NCBI GenBank assembly: GCA_016703965.1
Contig: JADJBB010000025.1
Coordinates: forward strand, 62,001-126,000
Length of the DNA: 64,000 bases
Direction: 5' to 3'
Origin: Acidobacteriota bacterium
GTDB lineage: Bacteria > Acidobacteriota > Blastocatellia > Pyrinomonadales > Pyrinomonadaceae
The notes under the pieces are model-generated. The model was given only the letters and a program-made list of their open reading frames with translations. It made no database searches and was not told the DNA's origin. Both the position numbers and the translations under genes were made by a program. Positions 25,894-34,901 of this stretch are shown piece after piece (the first letter of the stretch is position 1; each line of letters opens with the position of its first letter).

Positions 25894-25910
25894 CGTCATA
25901 ACGTATGACG
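25894..25910. promoter_or_regulatory. Palindrome CGTCATA-ACG-TATGACG
   Basis: Seven-base perfect arms with a three-base centre lie in the divergent intergene of the chaperone gene and the regulator gene, about 45 bases upstream of the chaperone start. It may be an operator, distinct from the GTAAA box. Confidence 0.4.
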
Positions 25911-25934
25911 AAATCATAGGCGGCGCGAATATGG

Positions 25935-25966
25935 GTAAATCGTCACGATGTGTAAAGAATTGTAAA
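25935..25966. promoter_or_regulatory. CpxR-type box (GTAAA repeats)
   Basis: GTAAA occurs at 25935, 25952 and 25962. The last two are spaced GTAAA-GAATT-GTAAA, exactly the CpxR consensus GTAAA-N5-GTAAA known from enterobacteria. The third copy lies 17 bases further left. The box sits about 45 bases before the response-regulator start, so it could drive the chaperone and autoregulate the system. Confidence 0.65.
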
Positions 25967-26009
25967 ACGCACCCCGCTGGGCTTGTTTTTGGCGTAGAAT
26001 GCATCTTGT

Positions 26010-26699
26010 ATGGACAAGATCCTGATCATCGACGACGACGAAGAGCTTTGCGAACTGGTATCTGAATACCTGACGGTCGAGGGCTTCGACATCTCGTCTG
26101 TAAACGACGGTGCAAGCGGACTTGCGGCGGCTCTTACCGGTGATTACGATATGGTTATCCTCGATGTGATGCTGCCGAAGATGAATGGCTTTGACGTTCT
26201 GCGGAATTTGCGCGAACAGTCAAAATTGCCCGTTATCATGCTGACCGCACGCGGCGACGATATGGAGCGTATCGTCGGGCTCGAGATCGGGGCTGACGAT
26301 TATCTGCCGAAACCCTTCAACCCGCGAGAACTTGCGGCTCGGCTGCGTGCGATCTTACGCCGAACGGCTGTCGAAGAGGGCGACGCGGAGGCGAGCGAGA
26401 AGCTCGACATTGACGGTATCCAGATATCGCCTGCGTCCCGCATTGCGACGTGCGACGGCAGGGAACTGAACCTGACCTCGGTCGAATTCGAGCTTTTGAT
26501 GGAATTGCTGAAAGAAGCCGGAAAGATCGTTAAAAAAGAAGACCTGAGCGAGAACGTGCTCGAGCGAAAGCTATCGCCGTACGATCGCAGCCTAGATATG
26601 CACATCAGCAATCTTCGCAAAAAGCTGGGCGAACGGGCCGACGGTACGGAACGCATAAAGACTATCCGCTCGGTTGGCTATATTTATACGCTGGTATGA
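26010..26699 (+). CDS. OmpR-family response regulator, CpxR-like
   Basis: 229 residues. The receiver domain (1-118) has the acidic triad around D-D-D and the phospho-acceptor Asp52 in I-L-D-V-M-L-P-K-M-N-G. The effector domain (about 130-229) is an OmpR/PhoB winged helix with L-T-S-V-E-F-E-L-L and the C-terminal I-R-S-V-G-Y-I-Y. It overlaps the sensor kinase gene by 4 bases, so the two are translationally coupled. The CpxP-like gene is divergent across a shared intergene with a GTAAA box, which is the basis for calling it CpxR-like. Confidence 0.95.
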   Translation: MDKILIIDDDEELCELVSEYLTVEGFDISSVNDGASGLAAALTGDYDMVILDVMLPKMNGFDVLRNLREQSKLPVIMLTARGDDMERIVGLEIGADDYLPKPFNPRELAARLRAILRRTAVEEGDAEASEKLDIDGIQISPASRIATCDGRELNLTSVEFELLMELLKEAGKIVKKEDLSENVLERKLSPYDRSLDMHISNLRKKLGERADGTERIKTIRSVGYIYTLV

Positions 26700-28075
26700 A
26701 GCTATTTCTAAAAATTTTCCTGTGGTTTCTCGCGGCTGTCAGTTTGGTGGTCGTGGTCTTGATCTTTGTGACGCGGACATTCCAGACCGAGCCCATGGTC
26801 AGCCGTTTTGAGCGGTCGACGCGAAATCAGTTGACGGTTTATGGCGGTACCGCAAGCCAGATCGTTAAAGCGGAGGGAGAGGATGGACTTAAGACGTTCC
26901 TGACTCGGCTTAAGGATCTCGAACCACCGCGTCAAGTAAGCCTCGTTTCGAACGATGGCAAGGTATTTTTTGGCGACCCGGTCGAGGCTCCAGAAGTGGG
27001 CGAATTAACGACCCGAACAATGTCGAGCGGCCAGGTCGAGACGGATTTTAATTCGGAAGAACGCACTGTTGGAGCGGCCCCGGTGAATTTTCCTGACGGG
27101 CGCAGAATGGTCCTTGTTTTTCAATGGGAACGTCAGGCTCCCCCTTCTCTTTTTTGGGGATCGACGACCGCGTACACGCGTCTTGCCGGGATTCTTCTTA
27201 CCGGTATTGTACTTTGCTACCTGCTTGCCCTTTATCTAACGTCGCCGATCCGCAAGCTTCGCGAGGCTACAAATAAACTTGCCGACGGCAATCTTGAGAC
27301 CCGCGTGATTCCGAGTCTTGGCCGCCGTCGCGATGAGATCGGTGATCTCGCTCGAGACTTTAACATCATGGCGGAGAGGATCGAGTCGCTTATAACCTCT
27401 CAGCAGCGTTTGAATCGGGACATATCCCACGAATTACGCTCGCCTCTCGCCCGGCTCAATGTTGCTCTCGAGATCGCGAAGCAGAGATCAAATCCGGAAA
27501 CGATGCCGATCTTTCAGCGCATCGAGGGGGAATCAAATCGGCTGAACGAGATGATCTCACGGCTCCTGACACTATCGAAGCTGGAAACCGGTGCCGATGA
27601 TGTGGATCGGGTACGACTCGATTTTGCTGAATTGGTTCGCGATGTAGCCGCCGACGCCGAATTTGAGGCTCAAGCGAAAGGCAAACATGTCGAGGTTTCA
27701 TCCGCTGACAGTTGCCCTGTCATCGGAAGTGAAAATCTTCTCCGCAGTGCCGTCGAGAATGTGTTACGAAACGCTGTTCGGTATACCCCGGAGAGAACGA
27801 TCGTGGACGTATCGCTCACAAAAGAAAACGGCCACGCGATCTTGAAGATCTCAGACCACGGCGGCGGCGTTCCCGAGGAGGAGCTGCCAAACCTATTCCG
27901 TCCGTTCTATCGTGTTGGCGAAGCTCGGGAACGAAAGACAGGCGGCACCGGCCTTGGGTTGGCGATCGCCGAACGGGCTGTTAAAGCTCACAAGGGCACG
28001 ATCACAGCACGCAACTACAACGGAGGGCTGCAAGTTGAGATCGGGATCAACACCGCCAAAAAAGGCGACGCTTAA
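26696..28075 (+). CDS. HAMP sensor histidine kinase, CpxA-like
   Basis: 459 residues. Membrane helix one (about 5-27), a periplasmic domain of about 130 residues, helix two (about 161-182), a HAMP linker (L-T-S-P-I-R-K-L onward), and the dimerisation box with His245 in D-I-S-H-E-L-R-S-P-L-A follow in order. The catalytic domain has N (R-N-A-V-R-Y), G1 (D-H-G-G-G-V-P) and G2 (G-G-T-G-L-G-L-A-I-A) boxes intact. It should phosphorylate the regulator it overlaps. The periplasmic part is where a Spy/CpxP-like protein could act. Domain content and overlap are seen directly; the Cpx-type input is inferred. Confidence 0.95.
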   Translation: MKLFLKIFLWFLAAVSLVVVVLIFVTRTFQTEPMVSRFERSTRNQLTVYGGTASQIVKAEGEDGLKTFLTRLKDLEPPRQVSLVSNDGKVFFGDPVEAPEVGELTTRTMSSGQVETDFNSEERTVGAAPVNFPDGRRMVLVFQWERQAPPSLFWGSTTAYTRLAGILLTGIVLCYLLALYLTSPIRKLREATNKLADGNLETRVIPSLGRRRDEIGDLARDFNIMAERIESLITSQQRLNRDISHELRSPLARLNVALEIAKQRSNPETMPIFQRIEGESNRLNEMISRLLTLSKLETGADDVDRVRLDFAELVRDVAADAEFEAQAKGKHVEVSSADSCPVIGSENLLRSAVENVLRNAVRYTPERTIVDVSLTKENGHAILKISDHGGGVPEEELPNLFRPFYRVGEARERKTGGTGLGLAIAERAVKAHKGTITARNYNGGLQVEIGINTAKKGDA

Positions 28076-28107
28076 GGCACAGCCGCTCTTGAAAGCAGCT
28101 GAAAAAC

Positions 28108-28470
28108 CTACGGCGTTGATCGAGCCGCGATAAAAGAACGCACCGCTAAAATCACAAAGGCCAAACAGACCACTGCCATTGCAGCCTGCGACATAACGGC
28201 GGGCGACATGGTCAGTTCGCTCATCTTCATCAAGAGGCGGCCGGCCGTCATAAGAAATCCGACAAGGGCTATCACGACGGCTGCATGCATCAGGTGTTTT
28301 CTCAGCCCTTCATTGGACTTTGCGGCAAACCCGAGACCTTCCAATAGCGTTCCGAAGACGAACGGGATCAGAGCCGTGAGGCTGGCATTTCCGTTCATCA
28401 TGCCGTAAACATAGCCCATGATCCCGATCATGGACAACAACATTCCACAAACTATAGCTGTAATTGGCAT
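28108..28470 (-). CDS. Small four-helix membrane protein
   Basis: 120 residues with four hydrophobic segments (about 4-24, 30-48, 61-80 and 91-112), separated by short loops containing a few charges (K-S-N-E-G-L-R-K). No family is recognised. It lies 9 bases downstream of the CocE/NonD hydrolase stop on the same strand, so it is most likely co-transcribed with it and not with the convergent kinase gene. Nothing in it points to a function beyond the membrane. Confidence 0.65.
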   Translation of the reverse strand: MPITAIVCGMLLSMIGIMGYVYGMMNGNASLTALIPFVFGTLLEGLGFAAKSNEGLRKHLMHAAVVIALVGFLMTAGRLLMKMSELTMSPAVMSQAAMAVVCLAFVILAVRSFIAARSTP

Positions 28471-28479
28471 TGATGATCC

Positions 28480-30408
28480 TTATTTTTTCAGTATCGGCAA
28501 AATGATCGCCGAAGTATTCTTTCCACCCGTGTAGATCCTCTGTGTCGCGCTTCGGAAATCAGCCGCGGTCGTGACCTTATAATTTGGTACGAACTTCTGC
28601 GGATTCCGGGCGACAAGCGGGAACCATGTGCTTTGGATCTGAACCATGATCCGATGTCCTTTCTTGAATGTGTGCATAACGCCGGGCATCGTGAAGGCAA
28701 GCTTAGTTGGTTTATTCGGCGTTAACGCAACCCCTTTCTCAAATCCGTCGCGGAAACGTGCCGGCATGGGCTCACCCCGAAGGAGCATTTGATAACCGCC
28801 TGGCTGAAACACCGACCATGCCGAGCTTTGCGGCGGTCTCTGTCCTTCGGGATATCGGTAGTTATCTGGGAAAACGTCGATCAATTTCACGACGAAATCC
28901 GAATCTGTACCACTCGACGAAACAACCAGAGACGGCTTAATATCGCCCGCAACGGTTATGTCCTCGGTCAAAACGTCGCTCTGATAGACAAGAACGTCCG
29001 GACGGCCCGCGGCAAACCGCTGGTCTTCGGTCATAAAGTCACGTGGGTAATTCTGCGTGATCTTTTGTGTGTATGGAACAGGTTTCGAGGGATCCGAAAC
29101 GTATTCGTTATAGCCTGGCGCGTTTGCGGGTGCCTTGAAGGAAAGTCCGCCTTTTTCAGTTAGATAAAGGGCCGTATCTGTGCTTGTCGTTGGCTCGTAA
29201 TCGCTCAGGCCCCGCCATTCGTTCGAACCGGTGTCGAAAAGGTTAACCTCTTTTATCGCTGAGATATCGCCTTTGTCTTTCAGGAAGTGATTGAAAAAGG
29301 GAACTTCGAGATTTGCGCGGTAATATTCCCCGGTTTTCTGGCCAAAATATGCGGTTCCCAGCCAGTCGCCGTCATTGCGCGACCAGCCGCCGTGATCCCA
29401 CGGGCCGACGACGAGGACGTTGAAAATTCCGGGATTCTGCTTTTCGATGTGCTGGTAGGTTTTGAGAGCTCCGTAAAGATCTTCGTTATCGTACCAACCG
29501 CCGACGGTCATGGTTGCGCAGCCGATATTCTTGAGTTTCGGTAGAATGTTGCGGTCCTTCCAGAACTGATCGTAATTCGGATGCTGCATCATTTCGTCCC
29601 AGAATTTGATGCGAACGCCCATGTTTTTTTCGTATTCGTCAGCGATCTCCTTGAGCCCGCCGGCTTTCAGGAAATAGTTATACGCGTCTGATGGCTGCGG
29701 GCCTGTCCAAGGTTTGAGATATTTAAAGTCGCTGTTCGGCGTTGGGCGATACTGGCCAAAGCTGGTGAAGAAGGAGAAGTTCTGAGTCAGAAATAGAGCA
29801 CCATTGTGGTGCATGTCATCGCCGTGAAACCAATCGCTGACGGGAGCCTGCGGCGAACATGCCTTTAGTGCGGGGTGCGAATCGATCGAGCCGGCAGACG
29901 TGTAAAAACCCGGATACGAAATACCATAGGTTCCGACTCGCCCATTGTTGTTATCAACATTCTTGACCAGCCAATCGATCGTGTCATAGGTATCTGTCGA
30001 CTCGTCTATTTTCGTTTTGTCGGTGTTTGCGATGTCGGGCCGCACATCCTGGAATTCGCCCTCGCTTATCGTCTTTCCGCGGACGTCCTGGTAGACAAAA
30101 ATGTAGCCTTCCTTTGCAAAAAGCGCATCGGGGCCGAGTGATGTCTTGAATTTGTCCGCACCATAGGGGCCTACCGTGTATGGCGTACGGTTAAGCAGCA
30201 TCGGGTATTTCTGCGACTTGTCCTTTGGCTCGTAGATCGCAGTGAAAAGCTTGATCCCGTCGCGAACAGGGATCATTACCTCACGTTTTGTGTAATTGTC
30301 TGTAATGTATTTTGCGAGTTCGTTCTGAGCCGCAGACGGTGCCTGAGCACTAGCCGATAACGCAAAGATGGTGACGAAAAGTGCAACGAAGATCGATTTG
30401 ACGCGCAT
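28480..30408 (-). CDS. Secreted CocE/NonD-family hydrolase (X-Pro dipeptidyl-peptidase S15-like)
   Basis: 642 residues. A signal peptide is cut after about residue 21 (S-A-S-A-Q). The alpha/beta-hydrolase domain has the nucleophile elbow G-T-Y-G-I-S-Y-P-G (Ser164) and the acid/His pair near G-P-W-D-H-G-G. A C-terminal jelly-roll domain typical of S15 and cocaine-esterase-type enzymes follows. The length and motifs fit alpha-amino-acid ester hydrolases and glutaryl acylases, which hydrolyse ester or amide bonds of amino-acid-like substrates in the periplasm. The substrate is not determined. A small membrane gene follows 9 bases later. Confidence 0.92.
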   Translation of the reverse strand: MRVKSIFVALFVTIFALSASAQAPSAAQNELAKYITDNYTKREVMIPVRDGIKLFTAIYEPKDKSQKYPMLLNRTPYTVGPYGADKFKTSLGPDALFAKEGYIFVYQDVRGKTISEGEFQDVRPDIANTDKTKIDESTDTYDTIDWLVKNVDNNNGRVGTYGISYPGFYTSAGSIDSHPALKACSPQAPVSDWFHGDDMHHNGALFLTQNFSFFTSFGQYRPTPNSDFKYLKPWTGPQPSDAYNYFLKAGGLKEIADEYEKNMGVRIKFWDEMMQHPNYDQFWKDRNILPKLKNIGCATMTVGGWYDNEDLYGALKTYQHIEKQNPGIFNVLVVGPWDHGGWSRNDGDWLGTAYFGQKTGEYYRANLEVPFFNHFLKDKGDISAIKEVNLFDTGSNEWRGLSDYEPTTSTDTALYLTEKGGLSFKAPANAPGYNEYVSDPSKPVPYTQKITQNYPRDFMTEDQRFAAGRPDVLVYQSDVLTEDITVAGDIKPSLVVSSSGTDSDFVVKLIDVFPDNYRYPEGQRPPQSSAWSVFQPGGYQMLLRGEPMPARFRDGFEKGVALTPNKPTKLAFTMPGVMHTFKKGHRIMVQIQSTWFPLVARNPQKFVPNYKVTTAADFRSATQRIYTGGKNTSAIILPILKK

Positions 30409-30420
30409 ATTGACTCCAAA

Positions 30421-30444
30421 GAAAAAAGGCTGTGATAACAGCCT
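30421..30444 (-). terminator. Intrinsic terminator of the ligase/acyltransferase operon
   Basis: On the minus strand AGGCTGT-TATC-ACAGCCT is followed by a run of six T. It lies 36 bases past the stop of the gene at 30481, closing the riboswitch-led operon. Confidence 0.88.
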
Positions 30445-30480
30445 AATTCTCGCTTAAATCCGGGGTAAAAACAAGGAGGT

Positions 30481-33255
30481 CTATTTTCGCATCTCCTCGA
30501 TCATATCCGAGATCGTTTGCTTTACGTGTGCCGTGACAGCCTCGTATTTCTCGTCGCCGGCGACAGCTATTTCAGTACCCTTTGCAGCAGCGAGAAACTC
30601 GCGGGCATAGATCGGTTTTCCGATCGTGATCTTCACTTTTGCAGGGCGGATCTTCCAGGAGTTGCGTGCCCAGACCTTGTAAAGACCGTCGATCGCGACA
30701 GGGACGATCGGCATGTCGAGTTCGGTTGCGAGTATCGCGGCGCCTTTTTTGAAGAGGTGCAGTTCGCCGTCGAACGCTCGCTCGCCCTCGGGATAAATGT
30801 TCAGCACTTTTCCGTTCTTGAGGCCGATCGCTCCGGATTTCATGGCTCGCATCAGTTCCGTGTCCGGGTTAACGGGCACGACATTCATCATTTTCGCTAA
30901 AGATCTCAGGAAAGAGCCCTCGAAAAACTCGCTGGCTCCAACGTGAAAAATGTTCTTGAAAAGACGATAAGGATAGTTGGAACAGAGGACAAAAGGATCA
31001 AGAAAACTCTGATGGTTCGGGCAGATAAGAAATGGTTTTGCTACGGTGCCGTCGGCATTCAGCGTCGTTAGCTCGGTCAGATTCTCCCTGCCTTTGACTT
31101 CAAGGAGCATGAACACGCGGCAAAAAAGATGAAAAAGTTTATAGACCGTAAACGCGAATACGGAAAAAAGAGGGCGAGCCTTAAGGACAGCCCTGACCTC
31201 CGGGAAATCTCCATCCGCATTTCGCACGATCTCGCCCCAATTCAGATCGAGCGACGCTGCGTCAGCATCGTCTCCGACATGACTTCGGATCATTTCGATG
31301 ACGTTAGCCACCGTCAGTGCCTGAGCGGCTTCGTCACCGTTGAACTCTGTCGAAAATGCCTGTTCGAGCGATGCGAATGTCTCGGCACGGGCCAGGCTGT
31401 CGAGGCCGAGGTCGATCTCGAGATTCATATTCGGGTGAACAAGTTCAATATCCTTCGAGTTTTGTTTGATGGCCTGAACCACCGATCTTGCGATGTGAGA
31501 TTCAATGAGAGCTTTATCGGCGTCGGAGAATTCCCACGCCTTGATCTCTTTTGCATCGGTCGCGATCACGCCGGACTCGATCTCTTTCTTAAGCTGAAAT
31601 CGCTTGATCTTGTTGGTCGCGGTCCGCGGCAGCGGTTCAACGCGGATGATGTAGTCGCGGACGCGTTGATATTCCGGAAGGTCGCGGCCGAGCGTGTCGA
31701 GATTGTGGCGAACTGCTGCTTTTGAATTAGCGATCCCGTTCGCTTTGAGATACGCAAAATCGGGAACGACCACCGCGGCCAGCTTTTCGGCTCCGGCACG
31801 CGATTCAGTCTCGTCGGCGACGCCAATGACGGCAAGTTCCTCAACCATCGGCGATTTTAGATAATGGACCTCAATATCTTCCGGATGGACATTCTTGCCA
31901 GACGGCAAAACGATCACGTCCTTGGCCCGGCCAACGATGTAGAGAAAACCGTCTTTATCGAGCTTTCCAAGGTCTCCCGAATGGAACCAGCCATCCTCGG
32001 TAAACGCTTCCGCAGTAGCCGTAGGGTTCTGATAATAACCGTCGAAAACCATTGTCCCGCGTATCAGTACCTCGCCGACGCCATCTTTGTCCGGGTCCGC
32101 GATCTTTATTTCCGCGCCTCGCATCGGTTTTCCTACGGATCCGACGCGGTTATCGTCTTCCGGAGTTGCAGTCGCGGCTCCGCTCGTTTCAGTTAGGCCG
32201 TAGCCTTGAATAATGGTGAATCCGAGCCGATGAAAATCCTCAGCAACTGCCTCGTCAAACCTCGAACCGGCGGAGATCGCGATACGTAGCTCGCCGCCAA
32301 AAGATTCGTGAACCTGGCCGAAGAGTTTGGGGCCCAGATTGACGCCGAGTGAGTCGCGGAAAAAGCCGTTGGCGGCAAGCATGGTGCGAAACAACATCCG
32401 CACCGGTTTGGGTTTCGCCTCGACCGCGTCGAAGATCTTCTTATGAAATATGTACCAAAGGCGCGGTACTGTCGTGAGGATCGTCGGTTTGAAAACCTTC
32501 ATCGACTCACTAAGTTCGGCGGGAGTTAGTTCCTTCAAATAACCGACCTGCGGGCCAAAAGTCGTGGCGACCCAGAGATTCACGATTTGCAGATACGCAT
32601 GGAACAGCGGCAGCAGGCTCAGGATCCGTTCCTTATCGGATAGGCCCAAGATGTCATTTACGCCGGAAAGTTCACCGACAATGTTCCCGTGGGTCAAGGG
32701 AACGCCCTTCGGAGTTCCTGTCGTCCCGCTCGTATACATAAGCAGGGCGATATCCGGACCCTCCGCTTTAGGAATTTCAGCCGCGAAGGCTTCCGGAAAA
32801 TCGGTAGAAGACCATTCTTCAAATTTTTGAAAGCCGTTCGTCGAATTCTCGAGATTCCAAACAACGGCGGGAATATGGCGGCCGAGCTTTTCTTCGATCT
32901 GTGAGAATCGGCCGGTTTGATCGGGCGAGAGGAAGGCGACTTTGGCTTCTGAGTTCTCAAGAAAGTTTGTTATCGTCTCGATCTCGCCATGCGGATCCAA
33001 AGGTACGCAAACGGCTCCGTGATAGAGCGTGCCAAGGTATGCGATCGCCCAGGATGGATGGTTTTCGCCGATCAATGCAACGCGGTCGCCGAACCCGACA
33101 TTTTCCTGGCTCAGCCGATAGGCGATCGCCCGAACGCGCTTGAGCATTTCCGCAAACGTGTAAACCTCGGTATCGCTGCCGACGATCCTCATCGCGACTT
33201 TGTCAGGCCGTTGTTCGAACGAGTCGATCAACATTCTTAAAAATGATTGTGACAT
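30481..33255 (-). CDS. Acyl-activating enzyme / acyl carrier / lysophospholipid acyltransferase fusion
   Basis: 924 residues in three parts. Residues 1-560 are an AMP-forming acyl-CoA/ACP synthetase: Y-T-S-G-T-T-G-T-P-K-G near 174, G-Y-G-L-T-E-T near 351 and the catalytic lysine in T-N-K-I-K-R (Lys549). Residues about 580-660 are an acyl-carrier-like domain with the phosphopantetheine serine in L-G-L-D-S-L-A (Ser620). Residues about 695-924 are a PlsC-type acyltransferase with N-H-Q-S-F-L-D (the HX4D box, His748) and Y-P-E-G-E-R. The enzyme can activate a fatty acid, hold it on its own carrier and pass it to a lysolipid, like the Aas type with an added carrier. It lies 23 bases after the FAD gene in the riboswitch operon. 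Confidence 0.93.
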   Translation of the reverse strand: MSQSFLRMLIDSFEQRPDKVAMRIVGSDTEVYTFAEMLKRVRAIAYRLSQENVGFGDRVALIGENHPSWAIAYLGTLYHGAVCVPLDPHGEIETITNFLENSEAKVAFLSPDQTGRFSQIEEKLGRHIPAVVWNLENSTNGFQKFEEWSSTDFPEAFAAEIPKAEGPDIALLMYTSGTTGTPKGVPLTHGNIVGELSGVNDILGLSDKERILSLLPLFHAYLQIVNLWVATTFGPQVGYLKELTPAELSESMKVFKPTILTTVPRLWYIFHKKIFDAVEAKPKPVRMLFRTMLAANGFFRDSLGVNLGPKLFGQVHESFGGELRIAISAGSRFDEAVAEDFHRLGFTIIQGYGLTETSGAATATPEDDNRVGSVGKPMRGAEIKIADPDKDGVGEVLIRGTMVFDGYYQNPTATAEAFTEDGWFHSGDLGKLDKDGFLYIVGRAKDVIVLPSGKNVHPEDIEVHYLKSPMVEELAVIGVADETESRAGAEKLAAVVVPDFAYLKANGIANSKAAVRHNLDTLGRDLPEYQRVRDYIIRVEPLPRTATNKIKRFQLKKEIESGVIATDAKEIKAWEFSDADKALIESHIARSVVQAIKQNSKDIELVHPNMNLEIDLGLDSLARAETFASLEQAFSTEFNGDEAAQALTVANVIEMIRSHVGDDADAASLDLNWGEIVRNADGDFPEVRAVLKARPLFSVFAFTVYKLFHLFCRVFMLLEVKGRENLTELTTLNADGTVAKPFLICPNHQSFLDPFVLCSNYPYRLFKNIFHVGASEFFEGSFLRSLAKMMNVVPVNPDTELMRAMKSGAIGLKNGKVLNIYPEGERAFDGELHLFKKGAAILATELDMPIVPVAIDGLYKVWARNSWKIRPAKVKITIGKPIYAREFLAAAKGTEIAVAGDEKYEAVTAHVKQTISDMIEEMRK

Positions 33256-33278
33256 ATGAATTCCGCCGCTATTGTGGT

Positions 33279-34637
33279 CTAAACTTTTAATAGTTTCAAG
33301 GCGAGATCGCGGGCCTGCGAGCGAATCTCAGGTATCGCGGTCGATTCCCACAGAATACCTTTGAGAGCGGTCCCGAGCGTGCGAACGACCTTCGAAGGCT
33401 CATCATTCTTGTCGATCACCCGTCCATCGGGCGTTGCTTCGATGCCCATGGCGAGTTCGTCGGGGCGAATATGGCGCCGCGCGATCAGATTCCTGACAAA
33501 TTCGGAATCGATCCGCGTGAAATTTGCCTCAGAACCGATACAGTTGACCAGCACATCGCTTGCGACCGAATGCTCGACGCCGATCGTCTTAAATTTGATA
33601 TCAAAACCGCCGTCCATCCCCACCGTTATGCTTTTCAATCTTCCTTTGAGTATCTCAAGCGACCCTTTCGCCTGCATTTCTTCGAGAATTGCAGCGGCTT
33701 CGCCGGGCATGCGGTGACGGGCAACATTCCAGTAGCGGCTTAAATGCTGCTTGAAATAGCGTTTTTCCGCGGTCGGCAGGCCGAGCCAAAGCTGTTGTGT
33801 AGCAGGCCGCAGGCTGTCGATGACCGCACGCCAATTGCTTCCGGTCGCCTCGGCTTGTTTCATGTGCCGGAGCACGGTTTTTAGGATGTCGGTAATGCGG
33901 TCTGTAGTTTTTAGTTCGTTCGAAAAGTCGGGGTACGTGAAGCCTAATTTATGCACCGCCGGAAGCAATCCGCGGGTCGAGATCGCCGATATTTTGCCGC
34001 GATGGCCGTGTTTATTGAGATGAAGTGCGACGTCGATCATCGACAATCCGGTCCCAACAATAAAGACGGAATCGTCCGGATCTAACGAATCGTAAAGCCG
34101 GGAACTCCACGGATCCTGAAAATACCGCTCCGAATCCACGAAACTTAGATCACCGACGCTCGGATGCGGTGGTTTGAAATTGCCGAAAGCAAGTACAACG
34201 TGACTCGATGGCAAGACCTCGCCCGAACGGAGCATCACCTCTGCTGAATCCCCGTTGACGGACATATCAACTGCTTCGTCATCCATCAGATTCAATCGAA
34301 TGTTTGCCGGGACGTTCTCTGTCGCCTTTGTGAATACATCGCGGAGATATTCGCCATACTTTACGCGCGGTACGAAGTCATGCGAGTCGTATGCGAAGCC
34401 TTTCTCGGTCAGCCATTTATGAAAATCGTCGATGTCGTCAGGGAATGCTCCCATGCGGCCGGCCGGAACATTGAGCAAGTGCGAATCCCGCGTCGTGCCG
34501 AACGCCACACCGCGGCCGATCTTTGCGCGGCGTTCGACGAGGTTTATCTCGATTTCGCGCCCACCCGCGTGCCGCAAGAGGTTGACCATCAGCAGTGTTC
34601 CACTCGCGCCGCCGCCGATTATCGTGATTCTCTTCAT
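33279..34637 (-). CDS. FAD/NAD(P)-binding oxidoreductase (YdhS-like)
   Basis: 452 residues from the ATG at 34637; an in-frame TTG lies at 34643. It opens with the FAD-binding fingerprint I-I-G-G-G-A-S-G-T-L and contains a second G-x-G region (V-G-T-G-L-S-M-I-D-V-A) for NAD(P). L-N-V-P-A-G-R-M-G-A-F-P-D-D is the motif that marks the NAD_binding_9 (HI0933/YdhS-like) group, whose reaction is unknown. No signal peptide. The ligase/acyltransferase fusion follows after 23 bases. A c-di-AMP riboswitch and its terminator precede the gene; about 220 bases of TTTAAAGC repeat leader lie between them. Confidence 0.88.
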   Translation of the reverse strand: MKRITIIGGGASGTLLMVNLLRHAGGREIEINLVERRAKIGRGVAFGTTRDSHLLNVPAGRMGAFPDDIDDFHKWLTEKGFAYDSHDFVPRVKYGEYLRDVFTKATENVPANIRLNLMDDEAVDMSVNGDSAEVMLRSGEVLPSSHVVLAFGNFKPPHPSVGDLSFVDSERYFQDPWSSRLYDSLDPDDSVFIVGTGLSMIDVALHLNKHGHRGKISAISTRGLLPAVHKLGFTYPDFSNELKTTDRITDILKTVLRHMKQAEATGSNWRAVIDSLRPATQQLWLGLPTAEKRYFKQHLSRYWNVARHRMPGEAAAILEEMQAKGSLEILKGRLKSITVGMDGGFDIKFKTIGVEHSVASDVLVNCIGSEANFTRIDSEFVRNLIARRHIRPDELAMGIEATPDGRVIDKNDEPSKVVRTLGTALKGILWESTAIPEIRSQARDLALKLLKV

Positions 34638-34669
34638 ATTCAAAATGATTCAAGTGTGAGCGATCCTTG

Positions 34670-34818
34670 TTTAAAGCACTTATGCTATTTAAAGCACTTG
34701 TGCTGTTTAAAGCGTTTTCTTGTTTAAAGCACTTTCTTTTTTAAAGCAGTTTAAAGCAAGCGTTTCGGTTTAATGTTTAAAGCTTTAAAGCATTCGTTTC
34801 AATCTGCTTGTTTAAAGC
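34670..34818. repeat. Nine-copy TTTAAAGC repeat in the operon leader
   Basis: TTTAAAGC (mostly GTTTAAAGCA) starts at 34670, 34688, 34706, 34723, 34740, 34750, 34776, 34784 and 34811. The first five are spaced 17-18 bases, the rest irregularly. The mRNA of the minus-strand operon would carry GCUUUAAA repeats here, between the riboswitch terminator and the first gene. Purpose unknown: protein binding, RNA stability control or tandem duplication by slippage. Confidence 0.8.
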
Positions 34819-34856
34819 ACCTGTTTAGGCGAAAGATACTGCTTCTCACTGAACAT

Positions 34857-34888
34857 AGAAAAAGGCCGTGAAGCACACCTCACGACCT
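34857..34888 (-). terminator. Terminator of the c-di-AMP riboswitch (expression platform)
   Basis: On the minus strand AGGTCGTGA pairs with TCACGGCCT (nine pairs, one G-U) around an eight-base loop, followed by five T. It starts 14 bases past the aptamer's last conserved block, the usual place of a riboswitch terminator. Ligand binding would be expected to stop transcription here. Confidence 0.85.
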
Positions 34889-34901
34889 CAAGAAACGTAG
34901 T

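Noticed and set aside
34380..34727. Plus-strand frame reading L-K-H-L-C repeats
   Set aside because: It is the shadow of the FAD oxidoreductase gene followed by the TTTAAAGC array.
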